Shown: piece after piece, positions 23,779-31,139 of the stretch | Layout of the letters: every line of letters begins with the position of its first letter | How positions within the stretch are numbered: position 1 is the first letter of the stretch | Origin: Ligilactobacillus saerimneri DSM 16049 | GTDB taxonomy: Bacteria; Bacillota; Bacilli; Lactobacillales; Lactobacillaceae | Assembly (NCBI RefSeq): GCF_000423265.1 | Contig: NZ_AUHQ01000012.1 | Location: 1-49,552 of the forward strand | Length of the DNA stretch: 49,552 nt | Direction of reading: 5' to 3' | The notes under the pieces: model-generated | Databases searched by the model: none | Told to the model about the DNA's origin: nothing | What the model saw: only the letters and a program-made list of their open reading frames with translations | Position numbers and translations under genes: made by a program

Positions 23779-25152
23779 ATGAATGAAGAGATTGCAATGA
23801 CAAAAGGGCAGCGAATGACCTTCATGTTTACCTTATTAATGGGGTCGTTTACGATGTCGATCAGTCAATCATCATTGTCAACTGCTTATCCAACGTTGAT
23901 GCGGTATTTTGATGTTAGTGCCCCAACGATTCAGTGGCTGACTACAGGTTTTATGTTGATGATGTGTATTATGATGCCAGTTAGTCCGTGGTTGATGAAT
24001 AATGTTAATTTCAAAGCACTCTATTTAGGGGTAATGATTCTATTCGAACTGGGGACACTGTTAATTGTTTTTGCACACAACTTTTGGTGGGCTCTAGGTG
24101 GGCGTCTCCTCGAAGGAATGGCTGTGGGAATTCGGTTTACAACTTTCCAAGCAGTCTTACTCTTAATCTCGCCCCGGAAAAATCGTGCTAAAACGATGGG
24201 GTTTGTTGGCCTGGTATTGGGGTCCGCATTAGCATGTGGTCCAATCATCTCAGGGATCGTACTTAATTATATGCGGTGGCAAAATCTCTTTTGGCTTTTT
24301 ATGATCATTATTGCGATCTTGATTATCATGTCATTGTTTAGCATGCGCGATGTAGTTGAACGACACGAATACCAGTTAGATTTTGTGGCTGTGTTATATT
24401 CAGTTGGTTTGGTGGGCTTGTTATACTTCATCAATAGCTGGGGGAGCAGTCGGACTTTATCCCTTTGGTTGGGTGGAGAGTTTGTCATAAGTGCAATCTT
24501 GACGGCCCTCTTTGTCCAGCGTAACCTTACTGCCCCTAAACCGATGTTGGACTTGAAAGTGCTTAGATATGGTAATTTTGATATTGGGATGCTCCTGACG
24601 GGGTTAGCCTATATCTCACTAATCGTCACAACAGTACTCTACCCGATGTTTTATCAAGATGTACTGGGGTATTCACCATTAGTTTCTGGTTTAGCTTTAG
24701 TTCCTCCAGCTATCTTATTGAGTATTCTCAATCCATTGACTGGCCGTTTGACTGGTAAATTAGGGATGAAGCGGACGTTGTTGATCGGAATGGTAATGAT
24801 TTTAGCTGGTTGGGCTGGCTTAGAAATCTTCATGCAGCAGTTACACTTACTCAGCATGATCTTGCTGGCATGCTTGATTGAAGGGGGCAATGCTTTCGTA
24901 ATGATGCCTGCAACTACTTTAGGCGCCAACTCTTTACCAGAGCACCTGATTCCCCACGGGACGGCTGTGACGACAACGATGCGACAAATATTAGGTAGTT
25001 TAGGGGTTGCTTTAGCGATGTTGCTAGTTACATATGCAGGGCATACAACTATGGAAAAAGCAGGATATGGATACGCATTTGGCTTCTTCTTTGCATTAGA
25101 GTTAGTCGGATTGATTCTGGCTTTGATGATTAAAGAACAACGAACGGCGTGA
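23779..25152 (+). CDS. MFS multidrug exporter, DHA2 (EmrB/QacA, LmrB-like) family
   Basis: A 457-residue transporter with 12 to 14 hydrophobic segments. The N-terminal SISQSSLSTAYPTLMRYFDVSAPTIQWL is the DHA2 motif D1 region (usually with Asp or Asn; here the acidic residue is missing and Ser occupies the place). GRLLEGMAVGIRFTTFQAVLL matches motif C-like sequence in LmrB relatives, and GRLTGKLGMKR is the central loop motif. Such pumps expel drugs or cationic metabolites using the proton gradient; the substrate is unknown. ATG at 23779 has AGGGAG 9 bases upstream. Monocistronic. Confidence 0.85.
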   Translation: MNEEIAMTKGQRMTFMFTLLMGSFTMSISQSSLSTAYPTLMRYFDVSAPTIQWLTTGFMLMMCIMMPVSPWLMNNVNFKALYLGVMILFELGTLLIVFAHNFWWALGGRLLEGMAVGIRFTTFQAVLLLISPRKNRAKTMGFVGLVLGSALACGPIISGIVLNYMRWQNLFWLFMIIIAILIIMSLFSMRDVVERHEYQLDFVAVLYSVGLVGLLYFINSWGSSRTLSLWLGGEFVISAILTALFVQRNLTAPKPMLDLKVLRYGNFDIGMLLTGLAYISLIVTTVLYPMFYQDVLGYSPLVSGLALVPPAILLSILNPLTGRLTGKLGMKRTLLIGMVMILAGWAGLEIFMQQLHLLSMILLACLIEGGNAFVMMPATTLGANSLPEHLIPHGTAVTTTMRQILGSLGVALAMLLVTYAGHTTMEKAGYGYAFGFFFALELVGLILALMIKEQRTA

Positions 25153-25166
25153 GTGAGTGAAGCGTA

Positions 25167-25220
25167 AATAATGGGAAATTTGCTGGCAAAAAAAGCGAGT
25201 GAATTTCCCATTATTTTTTT
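25167..25220 (+). terminator. terminator of the MFS gene
   Basis: AATAATGGGAAATT pairs with AATTTCCCATTATT (14 bp) around a 21-base loop, followed by seven T. Confidence 0.85.
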
Positions 25221-25252
25221 GTAGAGATACTTGATTTCTCTAGGGTGGTGGC

Positions 25253-25281
25253 TTGTATTTCCTAGCTAAGTTTCTTATACT
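25253..25281 (+). promoter_or_regulatory. promoter of the rsmG-par operon
   Basis: TTGTAT (25253-25258), 17-base spacer, TATACT (25276-25281). Start of transcription near 25288, just before the inverted repeat at 25292-25322. Confidence 0.65.
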
Positions 25282-25291
25282 TATAACAGTG

Positions 25292-25322
25292 TGTGAAACA
25301 TTGGGAAGCACTGTGTTTCACA
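25292..25322. repeat. inverted repeat of parS-like half-sites at the par operon start
   Basis: TGTGAAACA (25292-25300) and TGTTTCACA (25314-25322) are perfect complements 13 bases apart. Each contains one half of the parS consensus (TGTTTCAC + GTGAAACA), but in reversed order, so the halves point outward. In RNA the same sequence would make a 9-bp hairpin at the 5' end of the transcript. No intact 16-bp parS was found in the window. Confidence 0.6.
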
Positions 25323-25345
25323 AAAATATAACGAAGGAAAAAACT

Positions 25346-26086
25346 ATGAATCCAGAAGAATTTCAACAGGCAGTGGCAGCACAAGGGATCATACTGACTG
25401 AGCAACAAATGGCACAGTTTGCGCTGTACTATCGGTTACTGGTCAAGACTAATGAGCAGGTTAACTTGACTGCCATCACAGCAGAAAATGAAGTTTATTT
25501 GAAACATTTTTATGATTCGTTGACGGCTGCGATTGCAGTGCCTGAAATACGAACCCAAGCGCTCAGTTTAGCAGACGTTGGGGCAGGAGCAGGGTTCCCG
25601 TCAATCCCGTTAAAAATCGCCTTTCCGCAGTTGCGGGTGACGATTATTGATTCTTTAAACAAGCGCATTAACTTTCTTCAAACGCTGGTTGATGAATTAG
25701 GGTTAACGGATGTTACGCTTGTTCATGCACGGGCAGAAGAATTTGGGGGTAAAAAGAGTGCTAGTCGGGAAACTTTTGACCTGGTAACAGCACGGGCAGT
25801 GGCCCGGATGAGTGTCCTGAGTGAGTTTTGTTTACCCCTCGTGCGAGTAGGGGGGCAATTTGTGGCATTGAAAGCCCAAAAAGCCCCTGATGAACTCCAT
25901 GATGCCCAGTATGCAATTGCCAAACTAGGCGGTAAAATCGAAGCTGATAAGCAAATGACTTTGCCCCAAACAGGCGATGAGCGGCACATTGTGATAGTAT
26001 CCAAGGTCCAACCGACACCACGGCAATATCCACGTAAAGCTGGTACACCTGCCCGTAAACCGTTGGTAGCACCAGAAAAAAACTAG
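25346..26086 (+). CDS. rsmG: 16S rRNA (guanine-527-N7) methyltransferase
   Basis: A 246-residue SAM-dependent methyltransferase that modifies G527 of 16S rRNA. Visible: LLVKTNEQVNLTAITAENEVYLKHFYDSL, the SAM loop DVGAGAGFPSIPLKIAFP, NKRINFLQTL, and VTARAVARMSVLSEFCLPLVRVGGQFVALKA with the catalytic-side Arg. The C-terminal tail (PRQYPRKAGTPARKPL) is typical of Firmicutes. ATG at 25346 follows GAAGGA; the open frame upstream would start inside the promoter and is rejected. The gene opens the rsmG-noc-soj-spo0J cluster near the origin, 10 bases before noc. Confidence 0.95.
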   Translation: MNPEEFQQAVAAQGIILTEQQMAQFALYYRLLVKTNEQVNLTAITAENEVYLKHFYDSLTAAIAVPEIRTQALSLADVGAGAGFPSIPLKIAFPQLRVTIIDSLNKRINFLQTLVDELGLTDVTLVHARAEEFGGKKSASRETFDLVTARAVARMSVLSEFCLPLVRVGGQFVALKAQKAPDELHDAQYAIAKLGGKIEADKQMTLPQTGDERHIVIVSKVQPTPRQYPRKAGTPARKPLVAPEKN

Positions 26087-26096
26087 GGGTGATAGT

Positions 26097-26933
26097 ATGG
26101 CATGGTCTTTTTTTAAGAGTAAAAAAGAAGAGGTTGATCAAACAAAGAGCGTTCAGGAAATAGCGGTAGCGCAAATTGTTCCGAATCGTTATCAACCCCG
26201 AAAAGAATTTAGTGAGCAAAGTATTCAGGAGTTGGCGGAAACAATCCAAAAACACGGGTTATTGCAACCAATTGTGATCCGCGAATATGAACCAGAACAC
26301 TATGAAATCATTGCGGGGGAACGACGTTTTCGAGCCGTTTCGTATTTAGGTTGGGAAAAAATTCCGGCCTTAGTCAAAGAGATGACGGATAGTGAATCTG
26401 CCTCGATGTCGATTATTGAGAATCTCCAACGGGAAGAACTGACTGCAATTGAAGAGGCTCAAGCCTACCAACGGCTGATGAAGCTCAACCAGATGACCCA
26501 GGTAGAATTGGCAAAAGTGATCGGCAAAAGCCAATCATTTGTTGCCAACAAGATGCGCTTGTTGCGTTTGGCACCAGCAGTTCAACGGGTGATGCTCAAG
26601 CGGGAGTTGACTGAGCGCCACGGGCGGTGTTTGGTTGGATTGGATGAAGCGACCCAGGTAGCGGTGATGAAAAAGATTCTGGCTGAACATCTTTCAGTTA
26701 AGGAAACTGAAGCAGTAGTCAGCACTTATAAGAAGCCACGTCCTAAGCGGACCAAGAAGAAGCGTTCAATTCGTGGGAAGACAAGTGATCCGCGGCTGGC
26801 GGTCAATACAATCCGGAAGTCAGTCAAAATGATTACTGATACCGGCTTGGATATCCATACCGTTGAGGAAGAACACGAAGGTTTTCGGCGGATTATCATT
26901 GATATTCCTGTTGATAAACCAGCGGGAAAGTAG
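26097..26933 (+). CDS. noc: nucleoid occlusion protein Noc (ParB-like)
   Basis: A 278-residue ParB-family DNA-binding CTPase. A short hydrophobic start (MAWSFFKSKK), which could be the membrane-binding helix of Noc, precedes the CTPase domain with NRYQPRKEF, the box GERRFRA and ENLQREELTAIEEAQAY. The HTH follows (TQVELAKVIGKSQSFVANKMRLLRL), then a basic linker and the dimerisation domain. In B. subtilis Noc keeps the division septum off the nucleoid. Position between rsmG and soj is the standard Noc location. It is distinct from the ParB at 27705. ATG at 26097 follows AGGGGTGATAGT. Confidence 0.93.
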   Translation: MAWSFFKSKKEEVDQTKSVQEIAVAQIVPNRYQPRKEFSEQSIQELAETIQKHGLLQPIVIREYEPEHYEIIAGERRFRAVSYLGWEKIPALVKEMTDSESASMSIIENLQREELTAIEEAQAYQRLMKLNQMTQVELAKVIGKSQSFVANKMRLLRLAPAVQRVMLKRELTERHGRCLVGLDEATQVAVMKKILAEHLSVKETEAVVSTYKKPRPKRTKKKRSIRGKTSDPRLAVNTIRKSVKMITDTGLDIHTVEEEHEGFRRIIIDIPVDKPAGK

Positions 26934-26947
26934 AAAGGATGGCAACT

Positions 26948-27715
26948 GTGGGAACTGTTATTGCATTTGCAAATCAAAAAGGTGGCGTCGGCAAGACCAC
27001 AACCAGTGTAAACTTGGGAGCTTGCCTGGCGGAAGCAGGAAAAAAAGTACTATTAATTGATACGGATGCCCAGGGGAATGCTACTAGTGGCCTGGGAGTA
27101 CGCAAAGCAGATATTGACCAAGATATTTATGACGTTTTGGTCAATGAAGTTCCGATCGCGGATGTGATCAAGCATACGCAACGGGAAAACTACGATGTGG
27201 TGCCAGCAACGATCCAGTTGTCGGGGGCAGAAATCGAATTAACTTCGCAGATGGCGCGGGAAAAGCGGTTAGCAGATGCAGTGGCAACGATCAAAGATCA
27301 ATACGATTATATTCTGATCGACTGTCCCCCATCACTGGGTTTACTGACTATCAACGCGTTTACGACTAGTGATTCAATTTTGATTCCCGTTCAAGCAGAA
27401 TACTATGCTTTGGAAGGGTTGAGCCAGTTGATGAATACGATTCACCTGGTTCAGAAGCACTTCAATCCAGAATTGAAGATTGAAGGGGTCTTGATGACTA
27501 TGTTAGATGCACGGACTAACCTGGGAAATGAAGTGGTGGCTGAAGTGCGGAACTATTTCAAAGATAAGGTATATCAGACGGTAATCTCACGTAACGTACG
27601 CTTATCTGAAGCTCCATCACACGGGATGGCGATCATTGATTATGATCCAAAGTCCAAGGGTGCAGAACAGTATCGGTCCTTGACCAAGGAGGTGCTTGCA
27701 GCTCATGACGAATAA
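26948..27715 (+). CDS. soj: chromosome-partitioning ATPase ParA/Soj
   Basis: A 255-residue deviant Walker-A ATPase that works with ParB in origin segregation and control of replication initiation. The P-loop is NQKGGVGKTTTSVNLG, followed by IDTDAQGNATSGLG and IDCPPSLGLLTINA, all intact. I chose GTG at 26948 because it gives the family N-terminus MGTVIAFANQKGG and lies 8 bases after AAAGGA. ATG at 26939, three residues longer, sits almost on that site. It is followed by spo0J with an 11-base overlap. Confidence 0.96.
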   Translation: MGTVIAFANQKGGVGKTTTSVNLGACLAEAGKKVLLIDTDAQGNATSGLGVRKADIDQDIYDVLVNEVPIADVIKHTQRENYDVVPATIQLSGAEIELTSQMAREKRLADAVATIKDQYDYILIDCPPSLGLLTINAFTTSDSILIPVQAEYYALEGLSQLMNTIHLVQKHFNPELKIEGVLMTMLDARTNLGNEVVAEVRNYFKDKVYQTVISRNVRLSEAPSHGMAIIDYDPKSKGAEQYRSLTKEVLAAHDE

Positions 27716-28595
27716 AAAGAATAACCACGGCTTGGGACGAGGGATTGCAGCTCTTTTCCAGGATGTTGACGCAGAAAATCCGGCGGATGATGAAAAGGTT
27801 CTGGAGTTAGCGATCGCTGATATCCGGCCGAACCCTTACCAACCACGGAAAACTTTCAACGAAGAAGCGCTGGCAGAATTGGCGGCATCGATTAAAAAAG
27901 ATGGGGTTTTCCAGCCGATTATTGTGCGCAAGTCGCAAGTTAAGGGTTATGAAATTATTGCTGGGGAACGTCGCTTCCGCGCCTCTAAGCTAGCACAAAA
28001 GAAAACTATTCCAGCGATCATTCGTGAGTTCAACGAAGAACAAATGATGGAAGTGGCTGTCTTGGAGAACTTGCAACGGGAAGACTTGACACCGTTGGAA
28101 GAAGCCCAAGCATATGCGACGTTGATGGAAAGACTGAATCTAACCCAAAATGAAGTTTCACAACGTCTAGGAAAGTCGCGACCATATATTGCTAACTACT
28201 TACGGCTCTTGGGCCTACCTGCATCCGTTAAAACGATGCTTCAAAAAGAGCAATTGTCGATGGGACAAGCGCGGACGTTGCTGGGGGTTAAAGACCAGAA
28301 AAAATTGGTAGCCTTAGCTAAAAGAACGGTCGCAGAAGGGTTAACTGTTCGCCAATTAGAACAATTGGTTCAAAAGGCTAACGGTAAGCAGCCAGCAAAG
28401 AAACGGAGTAAAACCAAAGCCAATCCATATGAGCAATATTACCGGCAAAGCGAACAACTCTTAGGCGAGAAGTTCGGGACGAAGGTTGCTATCAAGAACA
28501 ATAAGTCGGGACACAAGGGAAAAATTGAAATTGACTACTTATCAACAGATGACTTCAACCGCATTATGGATGTTTTGGGGATCCATCTGGATTAG
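27705..28595 (+). CDS. spo0J: chromosome-partitioning protein ParB/Spo0J
   Basis: A 296-residue ParB that loads on parS as a CTP-dependent clamp and recruits SMC. The N-terminal HGLGRGIAALF is the ParA-activating peptide. Next come NPYQPRKTF, the CTP box GERRFRA, ENLQREDLTPLEEAQAY and the HTH TQNEVSQRLGKSRPYIANYLRLLGLP. The basic C-terminal dimer domain ends in the RIMDVLGI pattern. Start ATG at 27705 within the end of soj, with AAGGAGG upstream. Confidence 0.96.
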   Translation: MTNKKNNHGLGRGIAALFQDVDAENPADDEKVLELAIADIRPNPYQPRKTFNEEALAELAASIKKDGVFQPIIVRKSQVKGYEIIAGERRFRASKLAQKKTIPAIIREFNEEQMMEVAVLENLQREDLTPLEEAQAYATLMERLNLTQNEVSQRLGKSRPYIANYLRLLGLPASVKTMLQKEQLSMGQARTLLGVKDQKKLVALAKRTVAEGLTVRQLEQLVQKANGKQPAKKRSKTKANPYEQYYRQSEQLLGEKFGTKVAIKNNKSGHKGKIEIDYLSTDDFNRIMDVLGIHLD

Positions 28596-28614
28596 AGTTA
28601 AGGGGGACAAGCTG

Positions 28615-28800
28615 ATGTATGAACTCCATGATATTGTTGAGATGAAAAAACCCCATCCATGTGGTGCCAACCGCTGGGAAATTATCCGGATGGGGATGGA
28701 CATTAAGATTCAATGTACCCAGTGTGGGCGGTTGGTAATGTTACCCCGGCGGCAGTTTGACAAACGACTGAAGCGGGTATTAGAAAAGGCTCATGGTTAA
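28615..28800 (+). CDS. DUF951 small zinc-ribbon-like protein
   Basis: A 61-residue protein of the DUF951 family, found in this position (between spo0J and ychF) in many Firmicutes. It starts MYELHDIVEMKKPHPCG and has Cys16, Cys34 and Cys37 (CTQCGR), so a metal site is possible, though only three cysteines are visible. Function unknown. ATG at 28615 follows AGGGGG; the long upstream frame overlaps spo0J and is a shadow. Confidence 0.9.
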   Translation: MYELHDIVEMKKPHPCGANRWEIIRMGMDIKIQCTQCGRLVMLPRRQFDKRLKRVLEKAHG

Positions 28801-28850
28801 ACCAGAGTTAAGAAGCAAGCTAAATAAGTAAGGAAAGAGTGAAATAAAAC

Positions 28851-29951
28851 ATGGCATTAACTGCAGGGATTGTTGGGTTACCAAACGTTGGTAAATCAAC
28901 TTTATTTAACGCGATTACTAAAGCGGGGGCTGAAATGGCCAACTATCCGTTTGCCACTATTGATCCAAACGTGGGGATGGTTGAGGTGCCAGACAAGCGC
29001 TTGGCACGGATTGATGAAATTGTGCCAGCTAAGAAGATCGTGCATACTACATTTGAGTTTACTGATATTGCTGGGATCGTAAAGGGTGCTAGCAAGGGTG
29101 AAGGTTTGGGGAATAAGTTTTTGGAAAACATTCGCCAAACTGATGCCATTGTTCACGTAGTGCGGGCATTCGATGATGATAATATTACTCACGTTACTGG
29201 ACGGGTAGATCCGATTGATGATATTGATACGATCAACCTGGAATTAGTTTTAGCAGATTTGGATGCTGTTAACCGGCGTTTGGCTAAAGTTGAACGGGCA
29301 GCTAAGGGGCCAGATAAGGAAGCTAAAGCAGAGTTGGCTGTTCTCCAAAAGATCAAGCCTGTTTTGGAAGCCGGAAAGAGTGTCCGGACCATTGAATTTA
29401 ATGATACTGAAAAAGTGATCGTTAAGCGGTTATTCCTGCTGACGACAAAGCCAGTTTTATACGTTGCCAACATTGCTGAAGAAGATATGGCTAACCCAGA
29501 CGGCAACAAATATATGGCAGCGATCAAGGAACATGTCAAGGATGAAGGGGCCGAAGTGATCGGAGTGGCTGCAGCGTCTGAAGAAGAAATTGCAGAAATG
29601 GACGACGATGAAAAGGCTGAATTCTTGGAAATGGAAGGGGTCGAAGAACCAGGTTTGAACCGCTTGATTCGGGCTTCTTACAAGTTGTTGGGGCTGGAAA
29701 CATTCTTTACTGCCGGGGGCAAGGAAACACGGGCCTGGACCTTTAAACATGGGACTAAAGCTCCCCAAGCGGCTGGTATTATTCACTCTGACTTCGAACG
29801 GGGCTTCATTCGGGCCGAAGTAGTGTCCTTTGAAGACTTGAACAAGTACGGTAGTATGCAAGCAGTTCGTGAAGCAGGCCGGTTACGCTTAGAGGGTAAG
29901 GACTATGTGGTCCAAGACGGTGACATTATTGAATTCCGGTTCAACGTTTAG
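28851..29951 (+). CDS. ychF: redox-regulated ATPase YchF (Obg-like, OLA1)
   Basis: A 366-residue P-loop protein of the Obg/HAS superfamily that prefers ATP. G1 is GLPNVGKSTLFN, G2-G3 region FEFTDIAGIVKGASKGEGLGNKFL, and the NKxD box is replaced by NIAEED, the family change linked to ATP specificity. A coiled-coil region (about 130-200) and a C-terminal TGS-like domain (GIIHSDFERGFIRAEVV) follow. It has been linked to ribosome and oxidative-stress functions. Normal length. Co-directional with the par genes. Confidence 0.96.
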   Translation: MALTAGIVGLPNVGKSTLFNAITKAGAEMANYPFATIDPNVGMVEVPDKRLARIDEIVPAKKIVHTTFEFTDIAGIVKGASKGEGLGNKFLENIRQTDAIVHVVRAFDDDNITHVTGRVDPIDDIDTINLELVLADLDAVNRRLAKVERAAKGPDKEAKAELAVLQKIKPVLEAGKSVRTIEFNDTEKVIVKRLFLLTTKPVLYVANIAEEDMANPDGNKYMAAIKEHVKDEGAEVIGVAAASEEEIAEMDDDEKAEFLEMEGVEEPGLNRLIRASYKLLGLETFFTAGGKETRAWTFKHGTKAPQAAGIIHSDFERGFIRAEVVSFEDLNKYGSMQAVREAGRLRLEGKDYVVQDGDIIEFRFNV

Positions 29952-29979
29952 TGGCAGAGAGTGATAGGAGGAACTGATC

Positions 29980-30723
29980 GTGGCAGAAGAAAAGACGGCA
30001 AGAGAAAAAAATGCCGAAACACAAGCATTGCGGAAGAAGCGGCAAGTAGAGCGGGAATTACAACAAACCCAAGCACGCTTGGATCGGTATGCAGGTTTAA
30101 CCAATAAGAACGAAGATTATATGTATAAGTTGGACAAGGCATTGGATGAAATGCACTATGATCCAGCTAAAAAAGATGAAGTTATCGGGACAATGATGGC
30201 CGAACTTCAAGAAAAACAAAAGCAAGGGATCACTGCTGTTAAGCTGTATGGTCCAGTGAGCCAAAAGGCTGATGAAATCGTGAATGGTCCTAAGAAAAAG
30301 GAAGTTAAGCGTGGTAGTGGAGTGAACCAGACATTCCTGGAAGCAGCCCTAGATAACGGGACAATGATGTTCACCTTGTTCTGTTTGATGTTTGCGTTGA
30401 TTGGTTTGTTCAGCAAAAAGGAAGCCCAAGCTGCAAGCAGTGGTTGGTTGACAGTTGTGCTGATTTCTGTGATTACCGGGGTAACCATGGCAGTCTTTAC
30501 AACTAGTTTGTCTAAGTACAATACTAAAGGATGGGTAAAGATCACAACGGCATTGGCTACGTTGGTGGTAATGTGGCTCTTCATGTTCATTATCATTTCC
30601 CTAGTACCACAGTCAATCAACCCACCGTTGCCAGGGATTGTTTACTTTATCCTGGCAACAGTCGGGTACTTTGTACGTTTCTTCATGAAGAAGAAATTCA
30701 ACTTCCGACCAAATATTTTCTAA
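29980..30723 (+). CDS. DUF1129 family membrane protein
   Basis: A 247-residue protein. The first 110 residues are charged and likely helical or coiled-coil (ALRKKRQVERELQQTQARLDRY). Four hydrophobic segments follow between about 125 and 235, and a basic tail closes the protein. The pattern matches DUF1129, which regularly follows ychF in lactobacilli. Function unknown. GTG at 29980 follows AGGAGG. Last gene of the cluster, with a terminator after it. Confidence 0.87.
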   Translation: MAEEKTAREKNAETQALRKKRQVERELQQTQARLDRYAGLTNKNEDYMYKLDKALDEMHYDPAKKDEVIGTMMAELQEKQKQGITAVKLYGPVSQKADEIVNGPKKKEVKRGSGVNQTFLEAALDNGTMMFTLFCLMFALIGLFSKKEAQAASSGWLTVVLISVITGVTMAVFTTSLSKYNTKGWVKITTALATLVVMWLFMFIIISLVPQSINPPLPGIVYFILATVGYFVRFFMKKKFNFRPNIF

Positions 30724-30744
30724 AAGCAAAGCTATAATATTAAG

Positions 30745-30782
30745 AACGCCCAGTAGGATGCGAATCCAGCTGGGCGTTTTTG
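30745..30782 (+). terminator. terminator after the DUF1129 gene
   Basis: AACGCCCAG pairs with CTGGGCGTT around 16 bases, followed by TTTTTG. Confidence 0.85.
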
Positions 30783-30808
30783 TGTGGGGAAGCGCTTATG
30801 AGCGAATA

Positions 30809-31020
30809 TTACGGATCATTAATTATCCCTGCTTCCTGTAAGATTTTAAGGTGGTAGGAACGGTTTGACTTACTCATGTTTAGGGAGACTTTAATTTCAC
30901 CACATGAGTGAGCTCCCTGATGGTGGTAGAGATAACGGATGATTTCAATCCGTTTAACTTCTGCCAGTGCTTAAAAATTTTGACGCGATATTGGTCTTGT
31001 TTTAATAGTTCAATAGTCAT
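30809..31020 (-). pseudogene. frameshifted ArsR-family HTH regulator remnant
   Basis: Read by hand on the minus strand. ATG at 31020 opens MTIELLKQDQYRVKIFK. After a one-base shift at the A4T5 run (about 30972-30980) the frame continues ALAEVKRIEIIRYLYHHQGA, then HSCGEIKVSLNMSKSNRSYH and LKILQEAGIINDP, stop at 30809. That is the winged-helix core of an ArsR-type repressor (recognition helix SKSNRSYHLKIL). The span of 212 bases is one short of a multiple of three, consistent with one deleted base. The protein also ends right after the recognition helix, without a wing. No good ribosome site precedes the ATG. No metal-binding CxC motif is seen, so the signal is unknown. It lies just downstream of odc. 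Confidence 0.7.
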
Positions 31021-31082
31021 GGAACTATCATGGGATAAAACTTACTTATTGACAATCAAGTTAAAAAAGAAAAATTGTGCAA

Positions 31083-31112
31083 CAAAAAAACCGGCATAAC
31101 GCCGGTTTTTTC
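31083..31112 (-). terminator. terminator of odc
   Basis: On the minus strand AAAAAACCGGC pairs with GCCGGTTTTTT around a 4-5 base loop. A second small hairpin, TGCCTG/CAGGCA (31114-31130), lies between it and the stop codon. Confidence 0.88.
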
Positions 31113-31139
31113 CTGCCTGTTAATCAGGCAATGCAGTTA

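Noticed and set aside
24654-25211. 185-residue minus-strand open frame inside the MFS gene
   Set aside because: Composition is that of an antisense shadow; the plus-strand gene is clearly coding.
25761-26255. 164-residue minus-strand open frame across rsmG and noc
   Set aside because: Overlaps two conserved genes and has no family resemblance or ribosome site.
30972-30980. Programmed frameshift to express the ArsR-like protein
   Set aside because: The A4T5 run is not a classical slippery heptamer with a downstream structure, the product would still lack the wing, and there is no ribosome site; decay is simpler.
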